Shown here one piece after another: positions 47,865-57,344 of a stretch of 64,000 bases of DNA (position 1 is the first letter of the stretch; every line of letters starts with the position of its first letter). Below the pieces are notes generated by a model. The model saw only the letters and a list, made by a program, of their open reading frames with translations. It was not told where the DNA came from and ran no database searches. The DNA is from DASXHZ01 sp036488085 (GTDB lineage: Bacteria; Acidobacteriota; Thermoanaerobaculia; Gp7-AA8): the NCBI GenBank assembly GCA_036488085.1, contig DASXHZ010000089.1:62001-126000 (forward strand), written 5' to 3'. The translations under genes were made by a program, and so were the position numbers.

Positions 47865-50800
47865 ATGAAAGCTCGTCAAACGTTGGCGCTCGCTCTATTC
47901 CTCTGCGTACCCGCGCTCCATATCGTCGCCGAATCGCATACGGTGACATTTGATGACCTTGCCATTACGCCGGTTGATGCGCCGCAGAAGATCACCATAT
48001 CACCGATCACCTTCAACGGCGGAAACGTTGAGTCACTCCTATACAACCATGTTCCGCTCTCGTATCCCTGGAATTCACACGTCTATTGGACCCATAACGA
48101 CAATGGTATTGCCCAGATCATTCCCGGCCTGACTTACACATCGTCGCTTCGAATCTCATTCTCTCGTCGTGCCTCGCACATCGAATTCACTCTAGGCAAT
48201 TTCCTTCCGTCGTTTTTCGCAGCCGGACCACTTTACACCTCGGGTACAAAGACTACGAATTACCGGACCGTGCGCTTCGTGTTGATTGACGACCATGGGA
48301 ATTCACAGGTGGAGTCGCTGACCGGCTACGACCCCTATAATGTACCGACTCCCGGCCAAACACAGCAAATATCCTTCAAGTTTGACAATGTAAAGACTCT
48401 GACGATCACGCCTAGCGCGCTCGACTCCCCTTCTCTGCTTTGGGAGTACGCGATCGACAACGTGACCTTTGACGCGCGCGATGACCAACGTTTCGCGATC
48501 ACGCTTCAAGGTGAGACCAAACCGAGTTGGACCCTTGTGGCGGATGATTCGAAAGCCACTCTCCCTCTAGGCGCCAGATTCGATTTCTCTTACGAGGAAC
48601 GGCAGCCGGACAACACTTGGCTCGCCGTTTCCTCGGGCTTCGACGTTTCACCGGAAACAGTCGATCCGCCCCTTCCCGCGACTCTCAACGACGCCGTAGC
48701 TTTTAACGAGCCGCTATTCCCTCAAACAGTGCTCTTCCCTTTTGACGCAACACAGAACGCCGCTACCAAAACATTTCAGGTCGTGCATAAGGGTGACGCT
48801 ACTGTCACTCTGACGCCCGAGGATGCAACGACCGCAGACGATCCGATTCGGTTGAGCGTAACCGTCTCCGACCCATCAACGCTTGGGATCGCACAAGCCG
48901 CCCTGCCTTATCATCCCGGTGCAGTCAACAATACGTCGCTGGACGCCGCCTTCGTGAGACGGGCGCACTGGTCCGGAATCCCACCGCAATACCTCAAGGC
49001 TCAGAGCGATCAGGAAACAGGCGATACCAACCTTACGTTGTTTTCGCCGTTCGCCTTCCGCTACGAGCCGATCACGAAGGACTTCTGTACTCTCCAGGAT
49101 CACTACCAGGATCAGTGCAGTGCGACGGCACCTCACCTGTTCGTCTCGGGTACCCTTCCCCAGCAATTGCCTCGTAACGCTCCTGAGCATTACAGCGATT
49201 TTGGGCTCCCAAGCGGCTTCCGTCTCTGTCCCGGCTCTTCGACATGTTTGGCAGACGTCGATGACTTTATCGCACCGCATCGCAAGGGATATCTATACTG
49301 CGACAACGGTCACCCGACACTTGTGCCGGCAAACGGACTTTACCCGACGGCGCGTCAGTATTTGAGCGCTAACCCCCGCGAAGGATGGGTCGGAGATCCC
49401 ACACCCCAGCCGCTGTGCGGATCCGTCATCACTCCGACGTCAGGACGATCTCGCGCCGTCCGGAGCGTGCAGGACGTGATGACCTTTACAGCCCAGACCG
49501 CTCTAGCGTCGAGCTATGGGCTGCTTCAGGTAATTCCAATGGATGTCATGGGCTCGCCCTTTTTCTGGACTGGCTACCACACCTTGAAGAATCCTTCATT
49601 GTTCTTTGATACAGCAGCGAACATCGGAAGGGGCTATGAAGCTGACAATACAGGCGATCTCCGGGCTGGAGCTTCGTCTTTAAAGTTCGGCGTGATGAGG
49701 GACGTGCGTCTCTATCATGTCGTTCAAGGCGGTGTTGCCGACGACCCACTTGACTTCTCAACGCCGCAGGAGTTCGACGATCAACTCCGAATCACATTTA
49801 ATCTCTACCCCGGAGGCGATTCGCTATACGGCCCTAGGGTTCTCGCAAGAACTACGCAGTACTTACCGCAGAAGGCGACCCCGACGGTGTTTTCGACAAC
49901 CTGTTCGCCACCGCAGGTGAGCGCCGCGGCTACCTCGCTCGCGATCCAAACGGGATCAGTCGCGACGCTGAGTGTGGATGTCTCGAACGTGACGTCGGCC
50001 GTGTACGACTGGTATCTCGACACCACATCGGGTTCACAACGGATCAGCGGAAGCGGCGCGAGCGACAACATCGCTGTTCAACCCCTTGCGACAAGTCAGT
50101 ATCACGCAACTGTCACGACGGAGTGCGGATCAACCAATTCGCCACCGATCACGGTGGTCGTGACTCCCGCTTGTGCGCCACTAATAACCACGCCGCCGTC
50201 CGCGAGCGTGACAGGAACGACGGCCACGCTGTCTGTCGGCGCGAGCGGCTCAGGCAATACGTACGGCTGGTTCATCGACAGTAACGATACGGCGGTTGCC
50301 GGCTTTTCGGTGCCGCCGGTAATCGCCGCGGGGGCGAGCACAACGGTGCCCCTAACGGACGCGCCTGTTGTTTATCGCGCTATCGTCTCGAATAGCTGCG
50401 GATTCGTCACCAGCGAATCCGTGCTCGTGCCGTCGCTAAGCGGCTCATCGTGCGTGCCCATCTCGATCATCGGTCCGCCAACCGACATTTCCGTCGTTGT
50501 CGGGTCCGCCGCTCCGCTCTCCGTCGCTGCGAGCGGCACTTCTCCATATACCTATCAGTGGTACGCCGGTTCCTCGGGCGATGTCTCTTCGCCGGTGCCT
50601 GGCGCAAATAGCTCAACGATCGCGCCTATTTCAGCAACGACTACGTCCTATTGGGTGAGAGTGTCAAATAGCTGCAGCAGAACCGACTCGACAGCCGCGG
50701 TGGTTACCGTATCAGGTACATGCCAGCCGGTCTCGATCTCAAGCCAGAGTTCATCGCAGCAGATTCAAGCGGGAGACCCCGTTTCACTCACGGTTTCGGT

Positions 50801-53171
50801 CGCTGGAACTTCGCCGGTTTCGTACCAGTGGTATGGCGGCTCTGCTGGCGACACCACCCAACCGATCGCGGGCGCAAATTCCACGGTTTACATACCGACA
50901 CCTCAAACAACATCCGCCTATTGGGTGCGCACCACAAATCTGTGCGGGCAGGCTGACAGCGGTACGATTGCTGTTAGCGTCTCGACCTGTGCCCGACCGT
51001 CCATCACGACACAACCACTCTCCGACACGATTGTCACCGACAGCACGACGACTGTAAGGGTCGCCGCTACGGGGCAGCTGCCGCTCTCCTATCAGTGGTA
51101 CCTCGGCCAGGCAGGCGACGGGTCCCACCCGATCGATGGCGCTACCGGCACGTCACTCAGCGTAACACCGTCTGCCACGACTCCATATTGGGTGCAGGTT
51201 ACAAACCCTTGCGGTTCGACAAACTCGCGAACGGCAACGTTGACCACGACCACAGCCTGCATCGCACCGACGCTTGTCTTTGACATCAACTCGACAACGA
51301 TCGTTTCGGGCAAATCGGGGACGTTGCGGGCGACTGCATTAGGAACTGATCCGCTGACCTATCAGTGGTACGTCGGCTCCTCGGGCGACACTTCGACGCC
51401 GGTGTCGGGATCGAACGGTTCGACTCTCGCCGTATCGCCAACAGAAACGACGTCGTATTGGGTGCGGGTGACGAACCCCTGCGGGTCGGCCGACAGTCCA
51501 ACTGGAACGATAACCGTTGTGTCATGTGAGCCCGCCGAGATATCCTCGCAACCGACATCGATAACGATCACGCAGGGTTCCCAGGGTTTCCTCTCCGTCG
51601 AGGCATCAGGAACAGACACGATTACCGCTCAGTGGTTCATCGGCGTGAGCGGGGACGAGTCCCAACCCACAAACCTCACGGCATTCACGATTCCGGTCAG
51701 CCCGTCGGAAACAACTTCTTATTGGGCTCTGGTTTCGAATGCGTGCGGCACCGCAATCAGTGCAGCTGCGACCGTGGTAGTCCTTCCCGCGTGCTCTCCG
51801 GCGACAATCGAGGGAAATCCCTCGTCGGCCCAACTTACGAGCGGGTCGCCAACAACGCTCAGCGTCGTTGCTTCAGGCACCTCTCCGATTGCGTATCAGT
51901 GGTTCCTTGGCGCATCCGGTGACGAGAGCACGCCGATTTCCGGCGCGACAGCTTCGACGGTCACCGTTACACCCACATCGACTGCCGATTACTGGGTTGA
52001 AGTCACGAACGCCTGCGGCATCGCGGCGAGTTATACCGCGACGGTAACGGTCCTGCCGCCTTGCACTCCACCGCAGATCCTCACGGGACCTGTGACCCAG
52101 ACGATTGAACAGGGAGATTCCGTCCAGCTTTCCGTTGACGCTATAGGCAGCGCGCCGCTTGCCTATTCTTGGTTTGCCGGCGACGTCCCCGATACCGCTC
52201 AACCGGTGGGCAGCGGCTCGACCGTCATTTTGACTCCATCCGCGACGACTTCCTACTGGGTGAGAATCTCGAATGCTTGCGGAGTGATCGACAGTAACGC
52301 AGCTGCCGTGACGGTCGCCCTCAGTTGCATTCCGCCAACCGTATCGATCACGTCCTCAGCAATCACGATCAATCTTGGTGATAACGTATCTCTGTCTGCA
52401 ACGCCGTCGGGTACCGCACCGTTCACATTCGACTGGTATCGCGGCGCGCCATCCGACATCTCGGAGCCTCTCGGCGACGGGCGATCGCTGACTTTCACGC
52501 CGACGGTATCCTCAACTTATTGGGTGCGCGCGACAAATTCCTGCGGCACCTCAGATAGCTCGGGCGTTGCGATCGCCGTCGTTCAGCCTTGCGATCTCCC
52601 CGCAATCTCGCTCGAACCGGGATCTCAGACAGTCGTGAACGGCGGCTCCGTTAGGTTGTCTGTCGAAGCTTCAGGCACCACGCCGCTCTCCTATCAGTGG
52701 TACGAGAACGGTACCCCCTTCGCGGGCGCTACTGACACTACCCTTACCGTAACTCCGATCGAGACCACGAACTATTTTGTCAGAATCACGAACCCATGCG
52801 GCCACACAGACTCTGACGTAGCGACCATAGCGGTGGCCACGTGCAACGGATGCGGGCCTGGGGGCGGACCGCAGCAGGTCGCCGGCACGCTTTTGTCTCC
52901 CCCTGCTCATTTGACTGCTGTCTCGCGTACCCGGGCGACGATTGATGTCTCTTGGGCGACGGCAACGCCGGTGAACGGTCCAGTCTTCTATCAGCTCTGG
53001 AGGGCCGGAGGGTCCGGTCCATTCAAGCCAGTTGCGACGACGTCATCAGTTACTCGCCATGACCAGGGGCTCTTGAAGGGCCACACCTATCGATACTTCG
53101 TCATTGCTACTGATTCAAGCGGGTCCCGAGTGTCTGGACCTTCAAACATCGCTACGGCTACTGCATATTAG
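47865..53171 (+). CDS. Giant secreted protein: lysozyme-like module, 11 Ig-like repeats, Fn3 domain
   Basis: A 1768-residue exported protein with signal peptide (MKARQTLALALFLCVPALHI). Residues ~25-210 are beta-rich (VTFDDLAITPVDAP, IDNVTFDARDD). Residues ~365-620 look lysozyme-like: WSGIPPQYLKAQSDQETGD with Glu384, and SSYGLLQVIPMDVMGSPFF (GLLQ near 552) matching the soluble lytic transglycosylase GLMQ motif. Residues ~680-1670 hold eleven ~90-residue Ig-like repeats with YQWYxGxxGD and TTSYWVRVTNxCG signatures. Residues ~1685-1768 are Fn3-like (PPAHLTAVSRTRATIDVSWA). Each repeat has one Cys in NxCG and one at its boundary. Its base composition is visibly less GC-rich than neighbouring genes. 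It may be a surface adhesin or a cell-wall-active toxin/enzyme. Confidence 0.7.
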   Translation: MKARQTLALALFLCVPALHIVAESHTVTFDDLAITPVDAPQKITISPITFNGGNVESLLYNHVPLSYPWNSHVYWTHNDNGIAQIIPGLTYTSSLRISFSRRASHIEFTLGNFLPSFFAAGPLYTSGTKTTNYRTVRFVLIDDHGNSQVESLTGYDPYNVPTPGQTQQISFKFDNVKTLTITPSALDSPSLLWEYAIDNVTFDARDDQRFAITLQGETKPSWTLVADDSKATLPLGARFDFSYEERQPDNTWLAVSSGFDVSPETVDPPLPATLNDAVAFNEPLFPQTVLFPFDATQNAATKTFQVVHKGDATVTLTPEDATTADDPIRLSVTVSDPSTLGIAQAALPYHPGAVNNTSLDAAFVRRAHWSGIPPQYLKAQSDQETGDTNLTLFSPFAFRYEPITKDFCTLQDHYQDQCSATAPHLFVSGTLPQQLPRNAPEHYSDFGLPSGFRLCPGSSTCLADVDDFIAPHRKGYLYCDNGHPTLVPANGLYPTARQYLSANPREGWVGDPTPQPLCGSVITPTSGRSRAVRSVQDVMTFTAQTALASSYGLLQVIPMDVMGSPFFWTGYHTLKNPSLFFDTAANIGRGYEADNTGDLRAGASSLKFGVMRDVRLYHVVQGGVADDPLDFSTPQEFDDQLRITFNLYPGGDSLYGPRVLARTTQYLPQKATPTVFSTTCSPPQVSAAATSLAIQTGSVATLSVDVSNVTSAVYDWYLDTTSGSQRISGSGASDNIAVQPLATSQYHATVTTECGSTNSPPITVVVTPACAPLITTPPSASVTGTTATLSVGASGSGNTYGWFIDSNDTAVAGFSVPPVIAAGASTTVPLTDAPVVYRAIVSNSCGFVTSESVLVPSLSGSSCVPISIIGPPTDISVVVGSAAPLSVAASGTSPYTYQWYAGSSGDVSSPVPGANSSTIAPISATTTSYWVRVSNSCSRTDSTAAVVTVSGTCQPVSISSQSSSQQIQAGDPVSLTVSVAGTSPVSYQWYGGSAGDTTQPIAGANSTVYIPTPQTTSAYWVRTTNLCGQADSGTIAVSVSTCARPSITTQPLSDTIVTDSTTTVRVAATGQLPLSYQWYLGQAGDGSHPIDGATGTSLSVTPSATTPYWVQVTNPCGSTNSRTATLTTTTACIAPTLVFDINSTTIVSGKSGTLRATALGTDPLTYQWYVGSSGDTSTPVSGSNGSTLAVSPTETTSYWVRVTNPCGSADSPTGTITVVSCEPAEISSQPTSITITQGSQGFLSVEASGTDTITAQWFIGVSGDESQPTNLTAFTIPVSPSETTSYWALVSNACGTAISAAATVVVLPACSPATIEGNPSSAQLTSGSPTTLSVVASGTSPIAYQWFLGASGDESTPISGATASTVTVTPTSTADYWVEVTNACGIAASYTATVTVLPPCTPPQILTGPVTQTIEQGDSVQLSVDAIGSAPLAYSWFAGDVPDTAQPVGSGSTVILTPSATTSYWVRISNACGVIDSNAAAVTVALSCIPPTVSITSSAITINLGDNVSLSATPSGTAPFTFDWYRGAPSDISEPLGDGRSLTFTPTVSSTYWVRATNSCGTSDSSGVAIAVVQPCDLPAISLEPGSQTVVNGGSVRLSVEASGTTPLSYQWYENGTPFAGATDTTLTVTPIETTNYFVRITNPCGHTDSDVATIAVATCNGCGPGGGPQQVAGTLLSPPAHLTAVSRTRATIDVSWATATPVNGPVFYQLWRAGGSGPFKPVATTSSVTRHDQGLLKGHTYRYFVIATDSSGSRVSGPSNIATATAY

Positions 53172-53418
53172 GGCTGACGGCGGCGGTCTGCCGTGCCGCC
53201 GCCAACCTCTCACTCAAGAAGGAACGCTCGAAGCGGCGGCGCGGGGCAAGAGGGGAGGGCCGTCACGAGTGACTGGACGAAGCAGTGACGCCAACATCAC
53301 CACGGATCTTCGGAACGGGCACGTTGGCGTCAGCCGTCCTCATCCGTGTGTGCGTGGTACGCGCTTTTCCCTAGCTCGAGCAGCACTATCCTTTGCTTAA
53401 GGGGTCGAACGTGCGACG

Positions 53419-53930
53419 GTGGCGACACCGCAGGAAGTCTACCGTGTCGCACAGGCCGCCCAGATTGTAAAAATCTACCCGCATATTGGTTCGCATCGCT
53501 CCTTCCGCGTGAGGACAGCATCCCGTTTCATGCCGTTCGGTCTTGCGGCCGGACTATATGACGCCGACACTGGTTTCACGAGATTCGGCGTCCGCGATTA
53601 CGATGCGAAGACAGGCCGCTGGACGGCAAAGGATGCCTTGTTCTTTGGCTCTGGTGACACGAATCTCTATGGATACTCGCTCGCCGATCCGGTGACCTAT
53701 GTTGATAGAGACGGGAACGTTCCGGTTCCGGTCATCACCGGTGGTATTGGCGCGGTCGGAGGGTTCATCGGATCAGTCGCCGGTCAGCTGACTGCAAATC
53801 ACGGCACCGATTGCTTTAGCTGGAAAGATGTTTGGATCTCTACGGGTGTGGGTGCCGTGGCCGGCGCGCTCGCACCCTACACTGCGGCCACCTAATGTTG
53901 GCGCGGCCCTATCGGGCGCGGGAGCGTGAC
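53419..53930 (+). pseudogene. Rhs core C-terminal remnant with frameshift
   Basis: GTG 53419 opens a frame encoding MPFGLAAGLYDADTG, FTRFGVRDYDAKTGRWTAKD and TNLYGYSLADPVTYVDRDGN, the conserved end of the Rhs repeat-associated core. The usual long YD-repeat N-terminus is absent and the preceding 30 residues are degenerate. The frame stops at 53895, while the next frame continues NVGAALSGAGA, so the variable C-terminal tip seems broken by a frameshift. It starts about 250 bases after the Ig-repeat gene; the gap 53172-53418 holds nothing else recognisable. Confidence 0.7.
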
Positions 53931-54183
53931 GTACTCGCCGGATGGCGGCGTCGTCACGGTCACGGATAAGCTGCATCGTCCGCGCGGACCTGCAGATCGA
54001 GCGCGACGTCGCCCGCATCGGCGAGGCAAAAGCAGCGAGCGAGCCTCTCTGCGTTTCATGATTGCTGTACCTCATCCGGTAGTGACGGCAACCGTGAGAT
54101 CGTTTCAAGACCCACACAGGAGCATCCAGGCAAGCGTTTTCATGGGGTAGGTATTAATGTTGGTGAGACCGTAGGAGGAGCCC

Positions 54184-54822
54184 ATGCTCATCGGCATCCC
54201 GATTTATTACAAGGTGGACCTGCTCGACGTCACCGCCGCGGTGGAGATGTTCAGCGTCATGAAGCCGTACGCGAAGGCGCTCGACGTCGACGTCTGTCTC
54301 ATCGCCGAGAATGACAAACCGGTGCTCACCCGCGCCGGAGTGAAGCTCGTTCCGCACAAGTGTTTCGACGAAGTCCCCGCGATCGATGTGCTGTGGGTTC
54401 CCGGGGGCGATCCGGCGGCGCTGAACTTTCTCATGCACGATCCGAAGCGGACGTATCTCAATTTCCTGATCACCCGAGCCGCCAAAGCGCAGTGGGTGAC
54501 CTCCGTGTGCGAAGGAGCGCTGCTGCTGGCGCAGGCCGGGCTGCTCGACAACTACCTTGCCACGACCCACTGGGCGTTCCTACCGTGCCTCCGGAAGTTC
54601 AAGGCGGTCAAAGTGGCGGCTGGGTATCCGCGTTTCGTCGTCGACCGCAATCGCGTCACCGGCGGGGGCGTCTCATCCGCTCTCGACGAGGCGCTGGCGC
54701 TCGTCGAGCTGCTGGCTGGCGTCGACGTCGCGCGGCAGGTGCAGCAGTTTACCCAGTACTACCCGTGCCCGCCGGTAGCGAGCACGATCCCCGATTCCGA
54801 CGACTGCCCACTCGAAGGGTAG
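54184..54822 (+). CDS. DJ-1/PfpI-family protein
   Basis: A 212-residue protein with a glutamine-amidotransferase-like fold. DVLWVPGGDPAALNFLM and TSVCEGALLLAQAGLLDNY show the nucleophile elbow with Cys109, followed by THWAFLPCLRKF, and RFVVDRNRVTGGGVSSALD. The pattern is closest to the isonitrile-hydratase/transcriptional-sensor branch of DJ-1/PfpI. It has no signal peptide. GGAGGAG precedes the ATG at 54184. It starts the block of same-strand genes leading into the oxidase cluster, and could detoxify carbonyl or cyanide-type by-products, but its tie to the cluster rests only on position. Confidence 0.85.
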   Translation: MLIGIPIYYKVDLLDVTAAVEMFSVMKPYAKALDVDVCLIAENDKPVLTRAGVKLVPHKCFDEVPAIDVLWVPGGDPAALNFLMHDPKRTYLNFLITRAAKAQWVTSVCEGALLLAQAGLLDNYLATTHWAFLPCLRKFKAVKVAAGYPRFVVDRNRVTGGGVSSALDEALALVELLAGVDVARQVQQFTQYYPCPPVASTIPDSDDCPLEG

Positions 54823-54864
54823 GGAAATCGGCTCTCCGGACACTCCTCAAGTGGGTCCGTCAAT

Positions 54865-55242
54865 GTGGAGAGAATAAAACGCGGGGAATCGCTCCTGCTC
54901 GCCAGTTCTGCGGCCATGGCTTTGACGCCGAAGTGTCCGCTCTGTTTCGCCGCCCTTCTCGGCGCGGGCGGCGCGGCGGGCACGGCGGCGGCGGCGTGGA
55001 TGCCGGCGGTCATGGTCGTCTCCCTGGCGATCTCCGTCGCCGCAATCTTCATCCGTTCCCACCTGGAGCGGCGCTACGGCGCCGCCGCCCTGGCCCTCGT
55101 CGCGGCGGCGGCGATCCTGGCCGGTAAGTTCGTCGTGCAATCAACCCCTGTCGTCTACGCCGGCGCGGCGGCGCTTTTCGCCGCCGCCATTTCTCATTTC
55201 GCATTGGAGAGGATCCGATGGCACAAACCCTTGATGTGGTGA
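54865..55242 (+). CDS. Small membrane protein with CPxC motif
   Basis: A 125-residue protein starting at GTG 54865. It has four hydrophobic segments: ~8-22, ~40-62, ~70-85, ~93-115. LTPKCPLCFAALLGAGGAA places a CPLC pair at the first membrane boundary, similar to MerC/MerT-like and DoxX-neighbouring small membrane proteins. A CPxC pair on a membrane helix can bind Cu, Hg or shuttle thiols. It overlaps the tyrosinase start by 25 bases, which ties it to the copper enzymes and suggests copper delivery; that is inference. Confidence 0.6.
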   Translation: MERIKRGESLLLASSAAMALTPKCPLCFAALLGAGGAAGTAAAAWMPAVMVVSLAISVAAIFIRSHLERRYGAAALALVAAAAILAGKFVVQSTPVVYAGAAALFAAAISHFALERIRWHKPLMW

Positions 55243-57308
55243 CGCGGTACGAGCGCGTGGTCGAGATCCTCGACCGCGCGGCGGCGGAAAGCGACAGCGA
55301 CTACGGCGGTGCGGGCCGCTTCTGGTTTCCGCTGGACGCCCTGCTGGACGCGCGCGTGCACGGCGTGCAGATGATCGCGCCGGAGGAGCCGGCCGAACAG
55401 GCCTGCAGTTGTTGCGCTCCCGCGCAGAGCGGCGACCGTCCGCCGTTCCCCGGGCGCGGCGCGAAGTCGGGCCTCGTACGCGGTCTCCGCGGCGACGCGC
55501 CGTTCGACGGCACGCGGTTCCCGCGCCTGCCGTGGGGAGGCATGGCGGTAGCGCCGGACGACATCCAGTTCATCTCCGACTGGATCGACGACGGCTGCCG
55601 CGATCCGCAGCACGGGATCTCGCTTCCGGCGGCGGCGCAAACCACCGCCACCACCATCGAGTCCATCCCCGCGGACAACGTCGAGGCCGAGGTGAGGACG
55701 TGGGGCGTGTACCAAGGGTCGCCGAGCGACTACCAGTACCGCTACGGCGAGCCGAAACAGCGGATGAACCTCGACTGCCTGCTGCCCGATCAGGTCACCG
55801 CGGTCCGGCAGGCGTTCCGCGAAATGTATCGCCTCGACAAATGGCCGGAAGACCGCCGCAACTACAACAACCTGGCGCTCATCCACCAGAACCACTGCCA
55901 GCACGGGTGGGAGCGCTTCCTTCCGTGGCACCGCGTCTACCTCTACGAATTCGAGCAGGTCATGCAGGACCTCGTTCCCGGCGTCACCATGCCGTACTGG
56001 GACTGGACCATGCCGCAGTACGTGCCCGACGATCCGACGTCGGGATCGATCATCCCGGAGTCGTTCAAGGGCTTCCTCACCAAAGAGTCGATCCAATTCC
56101 TCGAGAAGGCCACGCCGCCGCTCAAAGCGAAGGAAGCGGCGAAAGTGGCGAAGGCGACGCTCGGCAAGCTCTATACGTCGGTCACGGCGTTCTTCGCGGA
56201 TATCAAATCGGCGATCGGCGAGGAATACACCGTCGGTCCGCACCGCGACCGTTTCATCGACGCCCTCCTGGCCGCGAACGCGCTCTGGTATCCGCTGCGC
56301 TATTCGGCCGAATACGGCAAAGAAAAGACCATCAACGATCCCCCCTTCCAGTACCACTACCCGACCGTCGAGGACATGGAGCAGATCATGGCGCTCCGCA
56401 CGTTCCGCGACTTCGGCGGCGGGAGCCTCTACAACGACTCGTTCGGCTACTTAGACCAGAACCCGCACAACACCATGCACATCTGGACGGGCGGGCTGAA
56501 TCCCAACCCGGCGCCCGATCCGGAGTTTCACCCCGGCGCATCGGCGACCAACCGCAACCGGCTCACCAAGGCTTCCGGCCGCGTCTTCCACTCCCGCGCC
56601 GACATGTACACGCGGCCCGCGAGCGGCGACATGCTGAGCAACCTGACCGCCTCGTACGACCCGGTCTTCTGGCCCATCCACGCCAACATCGACCGGCTCT
56701 GGTCGGAGTGGCAGCAGATCAACCCGCACTCATTGCCGGCCGACCTCGATGCCGTCCTCACTCCATGGAGCTACACGATCGCCGACACGCTGAAGATGTC
56801 CCAGTTCGGCTACGAGTACGTAAAGTGCTCCTACGTCGTACCGGTCGGATTGTCCGCCCCGGTCGGCCGCTTCGTCTCGAAGCCGATCGAGATTCCGAAG
56901 CCGGCGCGCAAGTCCTTCAAACAGGTCGAAGTGCGGCTGCATCGTGTCCCGCAGCTCCCGCGCTCCTGCTTCATTCGCGTCTTCCTCAACCTGCCGGGTG
57001 CAAACGCCTCCACGCCCATCGATCACAAGAACTACGCCGGCTACCTCGGCATCTTCGGCCACGGCTCGTGCATCGGCGGGCCGGGGCACTGCGAGCTGCC
57101 TCCGACGCGGGCGCGCGAATACGACCTCCGTCCGCGCAGCCACAACACGCCGCGCAATCACCGCGTCAACGTCACCAAGACGGCGAAAAAACTTCTCGAC
57201 GCCGGCGCCGAGTCGCTGCAGATCACCCTCGTGGTCATCGGCGCCGACTATCGCGAAGACAACGAGCTATTGCGGGTCGACGGCGTCTCGCTCGATTTCC
57301 TCGATTGA
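55218..57308 (+). CDS. Tyrosinase/polyphenol oxidase-type dicopper enzyme
   Basis: A 696-residue protein. Residues ~1-150 include ACSCCAP (Cys pairs at ~63-67) and DDIQFISDWIDDGC, similar to the c-type-like helical region fused in some bacterial oxidases, without a CxxCH heme motif. The CuA site is IHQNHCQHGWERFLPWHRVY with His223, His226 or 229, and His238. The CuB site has HNTMHIWTGG (His417, His421) and DPVFWPIHANIDRLWSEWQ (His488). This is the polyphenol-oxidase-type tyrosinase layout. A ~200-residue C-terminal beta domain follows (VEVRLHRVPQLPRSCFIRVF). It has no signal peptide. It should oxidise phenols or catechols; substrate unknown. GAGAGGATCCG is its ribosome binding region. Confidence 0.88.
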   Translation: MAQTLDVVTRYERVVEILDRAAAESDSDYGGAGRFWFPLDALLDARVHGVQMIAPEEPAEQACSCCAPAQSGDRPPFPGRGAKSGLVRGLRGDAPFDGTRFPRLPWGGMAVAPDDIQFISDWIDDGCRDPQHGISLPAAAQTTATTIESIPADNVEAEVRTWGVYQGSPSDYQYRYGEPKQRMNLDCLLPDQVTAVRQAFREMYRLDKWPEDRRNYNNLALIHQNHCQHGWERFLPWHRVYLYEFEQVMQDLVPGVTMPYWDWTMPQYVPDDPTSGSIIPESFKGFLTKESIQFLEKATPPLKAKEAAKVAKATLGKLYTSVTAFFADIKSAIGEEYTVGPHRDRFIDALLAANALWYPLRYSAEYGKEKTINDPPFQYHYPTVEDMEQIMALRTFRDFGGGSLYNDSFGYLDQNPHNTMHIWTGGLNPNPAPDPEFHPGASATNRNRLTKASGRVFHSRADMYTRPASGDMLSNLTASYDPVFWPIHANIDRLWSEWQQINPHSLPADLDAVLTPWSYTIADTLKMSQFGYEYVKCSYVVPVGLSAPVGRFVSKPIEIPKPARKSFKQVEVRLHRVPQLPRSCFIRVFLNLPGANASTPIDHKNYAGYLGIFGHGSCIGGPGHCELPPTRAREYDLRPRSHNTPRNHRVNVTKTAKKLLDAGAESLQITLVVIGADYREDNELLRVDGVSLDFLD

Positions 57309-57344
57309 AGAACGACTAGAGAACGACTGAAAGGCGGAACGACG

